In this document: positions 58,019 to 64,000 of the stretch, one piece after another
How positions within the stretch are numbered: position 1 is the stretch's first letter
How the letters are laid out: every line of letters begins with the position of its first letter
Assembly (NCBI RefSeq): GCF_000373105.1
Contig: NZ_KB890469.1
Span: forward strand, 106,433-170,432
Source of the DNA: Neolewinella persica DSM 23188
Lineage (GTDB): Bacteria > Bacteroidota > Bacteroidia > Chitinophagales > Saprospiraceae
Direction of reading: 5' to 3'
DNA: 64,000 nucleotides
Translations under genes and position numbers: made by a program
The notes under the pieces: model-generated
What the model saw: the letters and a program-made list of their open reading frames with translations, nothing else
Told to the model about the DNA's origin: nothing
Databases searched by the model: none

Positions 58019-58810
58019 GTGCAGCTCCTCTTCAACATCGGCTTCCTCCAGGTAGACATCTGGGACTTCTTCGATATTCTGATCGTAGGAGTCATGTTGT
58101 ATCAGCTATACCGCCTCCTGAAGGGAAGCATCGCCCTCAACATTTTTGTGGGGATGATGCTGTTGTTTCTTAGCTATCAGGCGTTCAAAGCACTGGGTAT
58201 GGATCTGCTGAGCAGTATCCTGTACCAATTTATCAACATTGGTTTTGTCAGCCTTATCATCATCTTCCAGCCGGAAGTGCGACGCTTTTTGCTCCTGCTG
58301 GGAAATTCTACGCTCAAACAACGCGACTCCGTCTGGAACCGATTATTGGGCCGGGGGGAAGACCAATCGGAGACTGCCCCCGAAACGGAGGACATCCGCC
58401 GGGCCTTTTTACGTATGGCCGGTAATCGTACCGGTGCGCTCGTTGTGATCACCAGAGACGCCGATCCCGATACTATAATCACCGGTGGCACCAGCCTGAA
58501 CGCCGATATAAGTTACGGCCTGCTGGTCAGTATTTTTCATAAAGAAAGCCCCCTCCACGATGGCGCCGTTGTAATTCAAGACCGGAGAATCAGCCGGGCA
58601 AGCGCCATTTTACCGGTTTCTGAAAATTCGAATTTACCAAAGAGTGTAGGGCTTCGCCACCGCGCTGCGGTTGGGGTGTCTGAAAAGATCGATGTGGCTT
58701 GTTTCATCGTTTCGGAAGAGACGGGTAAAATCTCCTTCGCCATGAATGGAGTCTTGGAGCGGGGGCTGTCGGAGGCTCGGTTACGGGAGTTGTTGCTGGA
58801 GCATTTGTAG
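58019..58810 (+). CDS. cdaA: Diadenylate cyclase (CdaA-type)
   Basis: A 263-residue membrane enzyme with three N-terminal membrane segments (about 17-33, 39-57, 68-84) and a DAC (DisA_N) domain. Catalytic motifs are intact: DGAVVI at 181-186 and GLRHRAAVGVSE with RHR at 213-215. GALVVITRD and NADISYGLLVSIFHKESPLHDGA are family blocks. It makes c-di-AMP from two ATP at the inner face of the membrane, a messenger tied to potassium and envelope balance. The start is GTG; no upstream ATG exists and a TACCTTTG box lies 4 nt before it. No cdaR or glmM partner is nearby. A hairpin/repeat array begins at its stop codon. Confidence 0.95.
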   Translation: MQLLFNIGFLQVDIWDFFDILIVGVMLYQLYRLLKGSIALNIFVGMMLLFLSYQAFKALGMDLLSSILYQFINIGFVSLIIIFQPEVRRFLLLLGNSTLKQRDSVWNRLLGRGEDQSETAPETEDIRRAFLRMAGNRTGALVVITRDADPDTIITGGTSLNADISYGLLVSIFHKESPLHDGAVVIQDRRISRASAILPVSENSNLPKSVGLRHRAAVGVSEKIDVACFIVSEETGKISFAMNGVLERGLSEARLRELLLEHL

Positions 58811-58940
58811 CGCGCGCTTCGCGCGCTGTTGCAGAGGCGCTTTGCGCCTTGTTGCATAGGTCGCTTACGCTCCCGTTGCAGAGCGCCTTTGGCGCGTTGC
58901 AGCTACCGCACTACGTAAGCTCCGCTCGACTCCCGCAACA
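58811..58940. repeat. Leader hairpins of 31-bp array 1 (GTTGCAG joints)
   Basis: Modules GCGCGCGCTTCGCGCGC, GGCGCTTTGCGCC, GGTCGCTTACGCTCCC and GCGCCTTTGGCGC are separated by GTTGCA-type joints and end with GCTACCGCACT. The same order occurs at 63583-63708. Confidence 0.8.
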
Positions 58941-59272
58941 GGAGCGAAGCGACCCTGGCATCCCTGCAACCGGAGCGAAGCGACCCTGCCACCCCTGCAA
59001 CAGGAGCGAAGCGACCCTGGCACCCCTGTAACAGGAGCGAAGCGACCCTGGCACCCCTGCAACAGGAGCGAAGCGACCCTGCAACCCCTGCAACAGGAGC
59101 GAAGCGACCCTGCCACCCCTGGAACAGGAGCGAAGCGACCTTGCCATCCCTGCAACAGGAGCGAAGCGACCCTGCAACCCCTGCAACAGGAGCGAAGCGA
59201 CCCTGCAACCCCTGGAACAGGAGCGAAGCGACCCTGCAACAGGAGCGAAGCGACTCCTGCAACCCCTGTAAC
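58941..59272 (+). repeat. 31-bp tandem array 1, eleven units
   Basis: Units start at 58941, 58972, 59003, 59034, 59065, 59096, 59127, 59158, 59189, 59220 and 59242. Each is GGAGCGAAGCGACCCTG plus a 14-bp part ending CTGCAAC(A/C). All are 31 bp except the unit at 59220 (22 bp). The variable dinucleotide after CCCTG (GC, CC, CA) changes between units. The array sits right in front of the propeller-kinase start. Confidence 0.93.
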
Positions 59273-59275
59273 GAT

Positions 59276-59283
59276 TACCTTTA
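59276..59283 (+). promoter_or_regulatory. -7-like box TACCTTTA, 4 nt from the kinase GTG
   Basis: TACCTTTA follows the last array unit by 3 bp and precedes GTG (59288) by four bases. The array would lie upstream of the start of transcription. Confidence 0.5.
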
Positions 59284-59287
59284 CACC

Positions 59288-62200
59288 GTGCCAAACCGCC
59301 TCCTACAAGTCTGCCTATTTGTCGCAACGACCTTGACCCTACTCCAGGCCCAGCCCCTGCGCATAGAGTACTTCACCGTAAACGACGGCCTGTCGACCCG
59401 GGAGATCAACGACCTCCACATCGGAGCGGACGGCTTTCTGTGGGTATCCACCATGGATGGACTCAACCGCTTCGACGGGCAACGCTTCCGTAGGTTTGGG
59501 GAGGGTACGGCTGATGAAGGACCGGGGCTGAGCCGTGGGGCCGTTGCCGGAGTGGAAGCAGATAACGAGGGCAAACTTGTAGTTACCTTCCACGATTTTT
59601 TCGGCTATTTTGACCGTTTTGATCCCCGAACATTTAGCGTGGAGCAGGTTAGGCTGGTGCCAAGCACTGGGGTGCTGGGGTATCCACGGGCCATTACTAC
59701 CGACACTCTCGGACGAACCTTCGTGGTAACCATCGGCAGCGAGGGAACCTTCCTCTACGAATACACCCCCAACGGGACCGAAGAAAGTAAAACATTTACG
59801 CCCATCTACCACGATTCAACGGACGCCTGGACCACGCTGACACCACGTGTGGAACTCCTGGCGCATACGAGCGGCCAGTTCCTGCTGTACGATGAAGAGC
59901 ATGGTTTCCGGCACCTCAGCGCAACGGGAAAACTAATAAGCGAACCCTTCAAGGGGAGAACTGGTGTACGTCGGTTCTATACTTTTGCGGAGGCTGCTGA
60001 CGGCCGGATTTACCTAAGTTTTCGGGGAGGGATCCCATTGTTTACCTGGCGGCCTGAGGCCAACTACGAGCCGAGACCAGTGGACGTCGATAACTCAGGA
60101 CTTCGCTACCCAACCATTTACCGGGATCAGCGTGGGCAGCTTTTGCTGCCAGCAACGGAAGACATTCTCGGGCAGCAATTTCCCGATGAATATGGCTTAG
60201 TTGATACGGCCGGAAATTTCATGGTTTTTGAAGCTCCCCTGCCTACACAGCGAAAGGTCTCGACGGTGGCTGCGGTAGATTTTCGGGAGACCGTTTACCT
60301 CGGGCTGCGCGAAGGGCTGGGGGTGGTGGAACGATACGTTAACCCTGTGGAGACGTTCCTGGAACTGCGCGAAGGCGGCGATATTTTCCCGAATCAGATA
60401 CGGGGAATCTGTGAAGACAACACCGGCAAGGTTTATTTCATGGAAGAAGATGGCGCCATTTATTACCGGACGCCGGGAAAGCCTACGCTGGATACCCTGG
60501 CTTTAACGCTGGCGGAAGACTCTACCCAAACATTGGCCTTTAGGGCCGGAGCTGCCCTGCTATACGATGAAACTGCTAATGTGCTGTGGGGCTGTGGGCA
60601 GCCAGTAAACCTGGCCAAGGGAGGACTTTTGTTCCGCTATGATCTCCTACGTCGGACAACAAAGGTGTACCGAATGGATTATGCGCCCAGAGCAATGGCC
60701 TTTGGACCAGACGGATCACTTTATCTGGGGGTATCGGATCCCAGAGAAATTGGGCTGCTTTTTCGTTTTGACCGGCGGCGGGAGGCCTGTGTTCCGGTAC
60801 TTAAAGTCGGAGAATCAGCGGAGAAAATCAGTGGCCTTCGGATCAATTGTCTGCTGGCTGCAGCAAATGGTGAATTATTGATTGGAACCGGCGGACAGGG
60901 CCTGTTAGGGTACGATCCGTTGACGGGGAAGGTGAAGGAATACGAATTGAAAAGGGCGAAGCTCAAAGGGGAGGAAGAGGGCGCGGTCGCAGGTGCAAAG
61001 GAGGGTTTAGGAACCATCTTCTCCATCCTGGAAACCGCCCCGGGTGACTGGTGGCTGGGGACCGACGGAGGCTTGTTTCATCTCATTGATGAGGGAGCGG
61101 ATTATAACCACTTCGGCCGCCTGGAAGGGCTGAGTAGCAACTTCGTATATGGAATGGTGCCCGACTCTACGGGTGGATTCTGGCTATCTACCCAAAACGG
61201 ACTGGTTCACTTGCCCGCCGATCGGCAGGCGGGGTCCGTGAGGCGGTACTACCGGGAAGACGGACTGAGTAATGACGAGTTCCTGCCCGGAAGCGCCCTT
61301 CGTGGGAAAGACGGCAGGTATTACTTCGGTGGTGTAAATGGTGTTACTACTTTTCGGGAATCCGACCTGTCTTCCAGCGATGCAGGGGCGGAGGTGATGC
61401 TGACCGAGATCATTGTCTATGGCCGAAACAGCGAGCGCCGGGTGTCTAAGGAAATAAGAAGTCAGCGACAGGTAACGGTCTTCGCACGCGAAAAATCCGT
61501 CGCTATTTCCTTTGCTCTCCCGGCCGGTAAGCTGCCGAGCAGCAGCCAGTTTCGCTACCGGCTGGAAGGCTTTAACGATGATTGGGTACCCCTGGTAAAC
61601 GAACGGACCATCCGCTTCAACAATCTTCCTTCGGGTAAATACCTGTTACGGGTACAGGGGGCCGGAGCAAACGGCAACTACGGGGAACGCGAACTACAAT
61701 TAGCCATCAATGTCCGGCAATACGTAGTAGAAAAACTTTGGTTCCAGGTCATGATCATCGTCGCTTTTGCGGGCCTGATCTTTTTTATCCTGCAAGGCCG
61801 GTTGCGCGAACGGCTGCGCAACGAGCAATTGCGAACACAACTTAGTGCAGATATTCACGACGAAGTCTCCGGATTACTCGCTGGCATCACCCTGCAGGCG
61901 GAGTTGCTGAAAAACAAGACGAACGACGAGACGTTACAGGCCCGCCTGCACACGGTCGGAGAAGCCGGACGCAGCGCAATGTCTAAAATGTCGGACGTCA
62001 TCTGGAGCATCGACTCCCGGCGGGACACCATCGGTAACCTGCTGCAGCGGATGCAGGAGCATGCCGACGAGGTCCTGTTGCCGCTAGATATTCGCTACGA
62101 TTTCAAAGCCTCCGGCTTTGACGAAAAGAAAGAATTGTCCGGTAATATCCGGCAAGATGTTTATTTCATCTACAAGGAGGCCATTAACAATATTGCCCGC

Positions 62201-62452
62201 CACAGTAATGCCACCAAGGTGGAAATCGAGCTGGAACAGTTCGCTCAGCAGTTCGAACTCTTTATCAGAGATAACGGTAAGCCCGCTACCGATACTGCTC
62301 CTCCAAACGGTCTTCGCACCAGCGTCCGCGCCCAAAAAACCGGCCAGGGGAAAGACAATATGCGCATGCGTGCCGCCCGCCTGAAAGGCGAAATCACCAT
62401 TGAGGAACGTGGGGGCTACACCATGATCTTCAGGATGAAGAGGCTGGGATAG
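59288..62452 (+). CDS. Orphan beta-propeller histidine kinase (two-component propeller, Y_Y_Y, HisKA_3)
   Basis: A 1054-residue sensor kinase from the GTG at 59288; the frame is open further upstream but only through the 31-bp array. A signal-like start (VCLFVATTLTLLQA) leads to Reg_prop propeller repeats (DGLSTREINDLHIGADGFLWVSTMDGLNRFDG...). A Y_Y_Y domain lies at about 735-810 (FRYRLEGFNDDWVPLVNERTIRFNNLPSGKYLLRVQ). One membrane helix (about 821-836) and a NarL-type DHp with SADIHDEVSGLLAGI (His near 857) follow, then a HATPase ending MRMRAARLKGEITIEERGG. No response regulator is adjacent. A motif copy encodes RTSVRAQ inside the ATPase lid region. Ligand unknown, probably a glycan or its breakdown product. 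Confidence 0.9.
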   Translation: MPNRLLQVCLFVATTLTLLQAQPLRIEYFTVNDGLSTREINDLHIGADGFLWVSTMDGLNRFDGQRFRRFGEGTADEGPGLSRGAVAGVEADNEGKLVVTFHDFFGYFDRFDPRTFSVEQVRLVPSTGVLGYPRAITTDTLGRTFVVTIGSEGTFLYEYTPNGTEESKTFTPIYHDSTDAWTTLTPRVELLAHTSGQFLLYDEEHGFRHLSATGKLISEPFKGRTGVRRFYTFAEAADGRIYLSFRGGIPLFTWRPEANYEPRPVDVDNSGLRYPTIYRDQRGQLLLPATEDILGQQFPDEYGLVDTAGNFMVFEAPLPTQRKVSTVAAVDFRETVYLGLREGLGVVERYVNPVETFLELREGGDIFPNQIRGICEDNTGKVYFMEEDGAIYYRTPGKPTLDTLALTLAEDSTQTLAFRAGAALLYDETANVLWGCGQPVNLAKGGLLFRYDLLRRTTKVYRMDYAPRAMAFGPDGSLYLGVSDPREIGLLFRFDRRREACVPVLKVGESAEKISGLRINCLLAAANGELLIGTGGQGLLGYDPLTGKVKEYELKRAKLKGEEEGAVAGAKEGLGTIFSILETAPGDWWLGTDGGLFHLIDEGADYNHFGRLEGLSSNFVYGMVPDSTGGFWLSTQNGLVHLPADRQAGSVRRYYREDGLSNDEFLPGSALRGKDGRYYFGGVNGVTTFRESDLSSSDAGAEVMLTEIIVYGRNSERRVSKEIRSQRQVTVFAREKSVAISFALPAGKLPSSSQFRYRLEGFNDDWVPLVNERTIRFNNLPSGKYLLRVQGAGANGNYGERELQLAINVRQYVVEKLWFQVMIIVAFAGLIFFILQGRLRERLRNEQLRTQLSADIHDEVSGLLAGITLQAELLKNKTNDETLQARLHTVGEAGRSAMSKMSDVIWSIDSRRDTIGNLLQRMQEHADEVLLPLDIRYDFKASGFDEKKELSGNIRQDVYFIYKEAINNIARHSNATKVEIELEQFAQQFELFIRDNGKPATDTAPPNGLRTSVRAQKTGQGKDNMRMRAARLKGEITIEERGGYTMIFRMKRLG
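60978..61000 (-). repeat. Dispersed motif copy in propeller kinase
   Basis: GGGCGCGGTCGCAGGTGCAAA, complement form with one change; read as GAVAGAKE between propeller repeats. Confidence 0.82.
62311..62340 (+). repeat. Dispersed motif copy in kinase ATPase domain
   Basis: CGCACCAGCGTCCGCGCCCA plus AAAAAA, two changes; read as RTSVRAQK in the ATP-lid region, the same frame as in the signal peptides. Confidence 0.8.
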
Positions 62453-62679
62453 GATGTAGCAACCAGGAGCTGGTCAACAAGAAGCTATACGCTATTCTTG
62501 TTGCCAATGTTACCGTGGATCCACAACAAATAGCTTCGTATTATTCCTGCGCTGGAATATTCTTTTGGGCATGGCCGTGGTTTTTGTTTACTTTGCTGCT
62601 GAAAAAGCTACCTTTTGTATAAAAAGGCGCGCTCAACGGATCAATAGCACTAACAGACCAATACGACCAAAGAACCAAC

Positions 62680-63582
62680 ATGGCAAAACTACGCAGAAAC
62701 CACACCGGCGCAGATTCCGCCTCCTCCGGAGGGATCATTACTAAAGTTGGCATTTTCGGTGCCATTGCCGCCGCACTTGTCTGGGCCTTCTCCAACTTCG
62801 GTGGGGAAGGAGAGGCGCCTCCCGCTGACCGGTTGGACTATGCCGCCGAGGAGTTTTACCTGCCAACCGGTACCCGTGGCGAACGGATAGATTATCAGGG
62901 TTTCTCTCTTAGCTACGACGAAGATTGGGAACAGGCAGAATGGGTCGCCTACATTCTCGAACGTAAAAACCTCCAGCAGGAATGGACGGACCGGCCGAAT
63001 GATTTTCGTACCGACCCTAACGTTAGTACCGGGTCTGCTTCCGATAATGACTACCGTGGTAGCGGCTACGACCGGGGACACCTGGCACCCTTTGCTGACT
63101 TTGCCTGGAACGCAGACCAGGCCAGGGAAACTTTCTACCTGTCCAACATCAGCCCGCAGGCCCGACAATTCAACCAGGGCGTCTGGCGGGAATTAGAGGA
63201 ACTGACCCGCGATTGGGCCAACCGCTTCCAGCGTCTCTACGTCGTTACCGGTCCGGTTATGACCGAAGACCCCAAGGGTACCATCGGCCGTGAAACCCGC
63301 GTCGCCATACCCGCCGCCTACTACAAGGTACTCCTTGACCTTGACGACCCCGAGCGCAAGGGCATCGGCTTCGTCATCCCCAACGAAATCAGCTTCGACC
63401 CGCTCCCGGAATATGCCATGAGCATCGACGAGGTGGAAGCCATCACTGGTATAGACTTCTTCTCTGAGCTGATGCCCAAAGACGAAGAAAAAAAGCTCGA
63501 AGCTTCGGGCAACCCGGACCTGTGGCCGTTCAGTAAAAAGAAGTACGATAAGCGAATTAGTGACTGGAATAAGGTGAAGTAG
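62680..63582 (+). CDS. Membrane-anchored DNA/RNA non-specific endonuclease (NUC1 family)
   Basis: A 300-residue protein: basic start, one membrane segment (about 23-38), then a NUC1 domain. The signature DRGHLAPFAD (131-140) carries catalytic His134; FYLSNISPQARQFNQGVW holds the magnesium-binding Asn. RLYVVTGPVMTED and IPAAYYKVLLDL are further blocks. The linker holds a Gly/Glu-rich stretch (GGEGEAPPADRL). It hydrolyses DNA and RNA outside the cytoplasm, for nutrient use or defence. The upstream gap contains a TACCTTTTG-like box near 62609 and TTGGTCTATTGG-related words on the complement. A homologous repeat array follows the gene. Confidence 0.93.
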   Translation: MAKLRRNHTGADSASSGGIITKVGIFGAIAAALVWAFSNFGGEGEAPPADRLDYAAEEFYLPTGTRGERIDYQGFSLSYDEDWEQAEWVAYILERKNLQQEWTDRPNDFRTDPNVSTGSASDNDYRGSGYDRGHLAPFADFAWNADQARETFYLSNISPQARQFNQGVWRELEELTRDWANRFQRLYVVTGPVMTEDPKGTIGRETRVAIPAAYYKVLLDLDDPERKGIGFVIPNEISFDPLPEYAMSIDEVEAITGIDFFSELMPKDEEKKLEASGNPDLWPFSKKKYDKRISDWNKVK

Positions 63583-63708
63583 GCGCGCGCTGCGCGCCAT
63601 GTTGCAGAGGTCGCTTACGCTCCCGTTGCAGAGCGCCTTCGGCGCGTTGCAGGTTGCAGCTACCGCACTTTGCAGCTCGCTTCGCTCGTTTCCGCACCCC
63701 CCGCAACC
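63583..63708. repeat. Leader hairpins of 31-bp array 2
   Basis: GGCGCGCGCTGCGCGCC, then GGTCGCTTACGCTCCC, GCGCCTTCGGCGC and GTTGCA joints, ending with GCTACCGCACT and GCTCGCTTCGCTCG. Modules and order match the leader at 58811-58940. Confidence 0.85.
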
Positions 63709-64000
63709 GGAGCGTAGCGACCCTGCAACCAGAGCGCAGCGCCCCTGCACCCCCTGCAACCAGAGCGCAGCGCCCCTGCACCCCCTGCAACCAGAGCGCA
63801 GCGCCCCAGCACCCCCTGCAACCAGAGCGCAGCGCCCCAGCACCCCCTGCAACCAGTGCGTAGCGCCCCTGCAACCCCTGCAACCAGAGCACAGCGCCCC
63901 TGCACCCCTGCAACCAGAGCGCAGCGCCCCTGCAACCCCTGTAACCGGAGCGCAGCGCCCCTGCAACCCCTGCAACCGGAGCGCAGCGCCCCTGCAACTC
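63709..64000 (+). repeat. 31-bp tandem array 2, ten units, continuing past the window
   Basis: Units start at 63709, 63731, 63762, 63793, 63824, 63855, 63886, 63916, 63947 and 63978. Most read AGAGCGCAGCGCCCCTGCA... and end CTGCAACC. The core is GAGCGCAGCG where array 1 has GAGCGAAGCG. One 22-bp unit is first and one 30-bp unit is seventh; the rest are 31 bp. No spacers. Confidence 0.93.

Noticed and set aside
58941..59272. CRISPR array
   Set aside because: Units are contiguous 31-mers with only a few variable bases; there are no unique spacers and no cas genes.
59141..59287. N-terminal extension of the propeller kinase
   Set aside because: It would translate array units; the GTG at 59288 begins a plausible leader and has a -7 box 4 nt before it.
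58865..59327. Minus-strand open frames rich in SLRSCCRG/RFAPVAG repeats
   Set aside because: They are read-through of the 31-bp array in all frames; 31 is not a multiple of 3 and there is no start context or domain.
63557..63997. Minus-strand frames with ALRSGCRG repeats
   Set aside because: Produced by array 2 in the same way.
63709..64000. CRISPR array
   Set aside because: Same reason as the first array: tandem units without spacers.
1..64000. tRNA, rRNA, riboswitch, prophage or intact insertion sequence
   Set aside because: I looked for T-loop GTTCGAATC-like stretches, conserved rRNA words, known riboswitch cores and transposase or integrase motifs and found none; a covariance-model search would be needed to exclude small RNAs.

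Overview
The window looks like a chromosomal segment of a free-living, moderately GC-rich Bacteroidota, most likely of the Saprospiria (Lewinella/Neolewinella-like). This is inferred from several things together. Two large secreted proteins end in type IX secretion (T9SS) sorting domains. Promoters match the Bacteroidota pattern TTG-N20-TAnnTTTG. There are LytS/LytTR-type two-component pairs, an OmpA/TonB-era outer-membrane receptor, DUF4139 and ELWxxDGT proteins, and an effector-associated domain (EAD11) protein. No rRNA, tRNA, prophage or intact insertion sequence was seen. No species name can be proven from the sequence alone.

Layout. 1-5 kb: a glycerol-phosphate acyltransferase (cut by the left edge), the GTPase EngB, two GlsB/YeaQ-like membrane proteins and an exported PHP phosphoesterase. 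5-12 kb: an exported unknown protein, a 1424-residue T9SS-exported ELWxxDGT protein and an M28 peptidase. 12-17 kb: AlkD-like DNA glycosylase, HldD, Fbp, a glucosaminidase-like membrane protein and a cyclase-family hydrolase. 17-27.5 kb: exported lysyl-endopeptidase-like protease, MuiA-like protein with an inserted carboxypeptidase-regulatory domain, GH65 enzyme, DksA/TraR zinc finger, SET methyltransferase, small TPR protein, lipoprotein and FolC. 27.5-35.7 kb: LytTR two-component system divergent from a TonB-receptor-like barrel, then FabH, an SDR and a nitrilase. 35.7-41.6 kb: a GH13-like glycosidase and a three-gene lipoprotein / ECF sigma factor / anti-sigma-barrel operon. 42-49.5 kb: LOG protein, cohesin/dockerin-like T9SS protein, EAD11-TM-TPR protein, NahK/APH-like kinase and a membrane-anchored unknown. 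49.5-57.8 kb: ABC permease fused to an M1 peptidase, its ATPase, a second LytS/LytTR pair and a coiled-coil exported protein. 58-64 kb: diadenylate cyclase CdaA, an orphan propeller histidine kinase and a membrane-anchored NUC1 nuclease, with two large homologous repeat arrays.

The most unusual content is in the DNA itself. (1) An 18-24 bp motif, consensus TGCACCTGCGTCCGCGCC, recurs about 23 times in both orientations, inside and between genes. Within genes it is read in four different frames, so it appears to be maintained at the DNA level. (2) Most long intergenic gaps hold inverted-repeat elements in which a short word is repeated on one strand and then flips to its complement. The largest of these are two homologous arrays of 31-bp units at 58.8-59.3 kb and 63.6-64.0 kb. 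(3) Several genes have a TAnnTTTG-like box only 3-4 nt before the start codon, suggesting leaderless transcripts; this explains two GTG starts. These features, the EAD11 protein and the trans-envelope anti-sigma-barrel fusion are the best candidates for undescribed biology.
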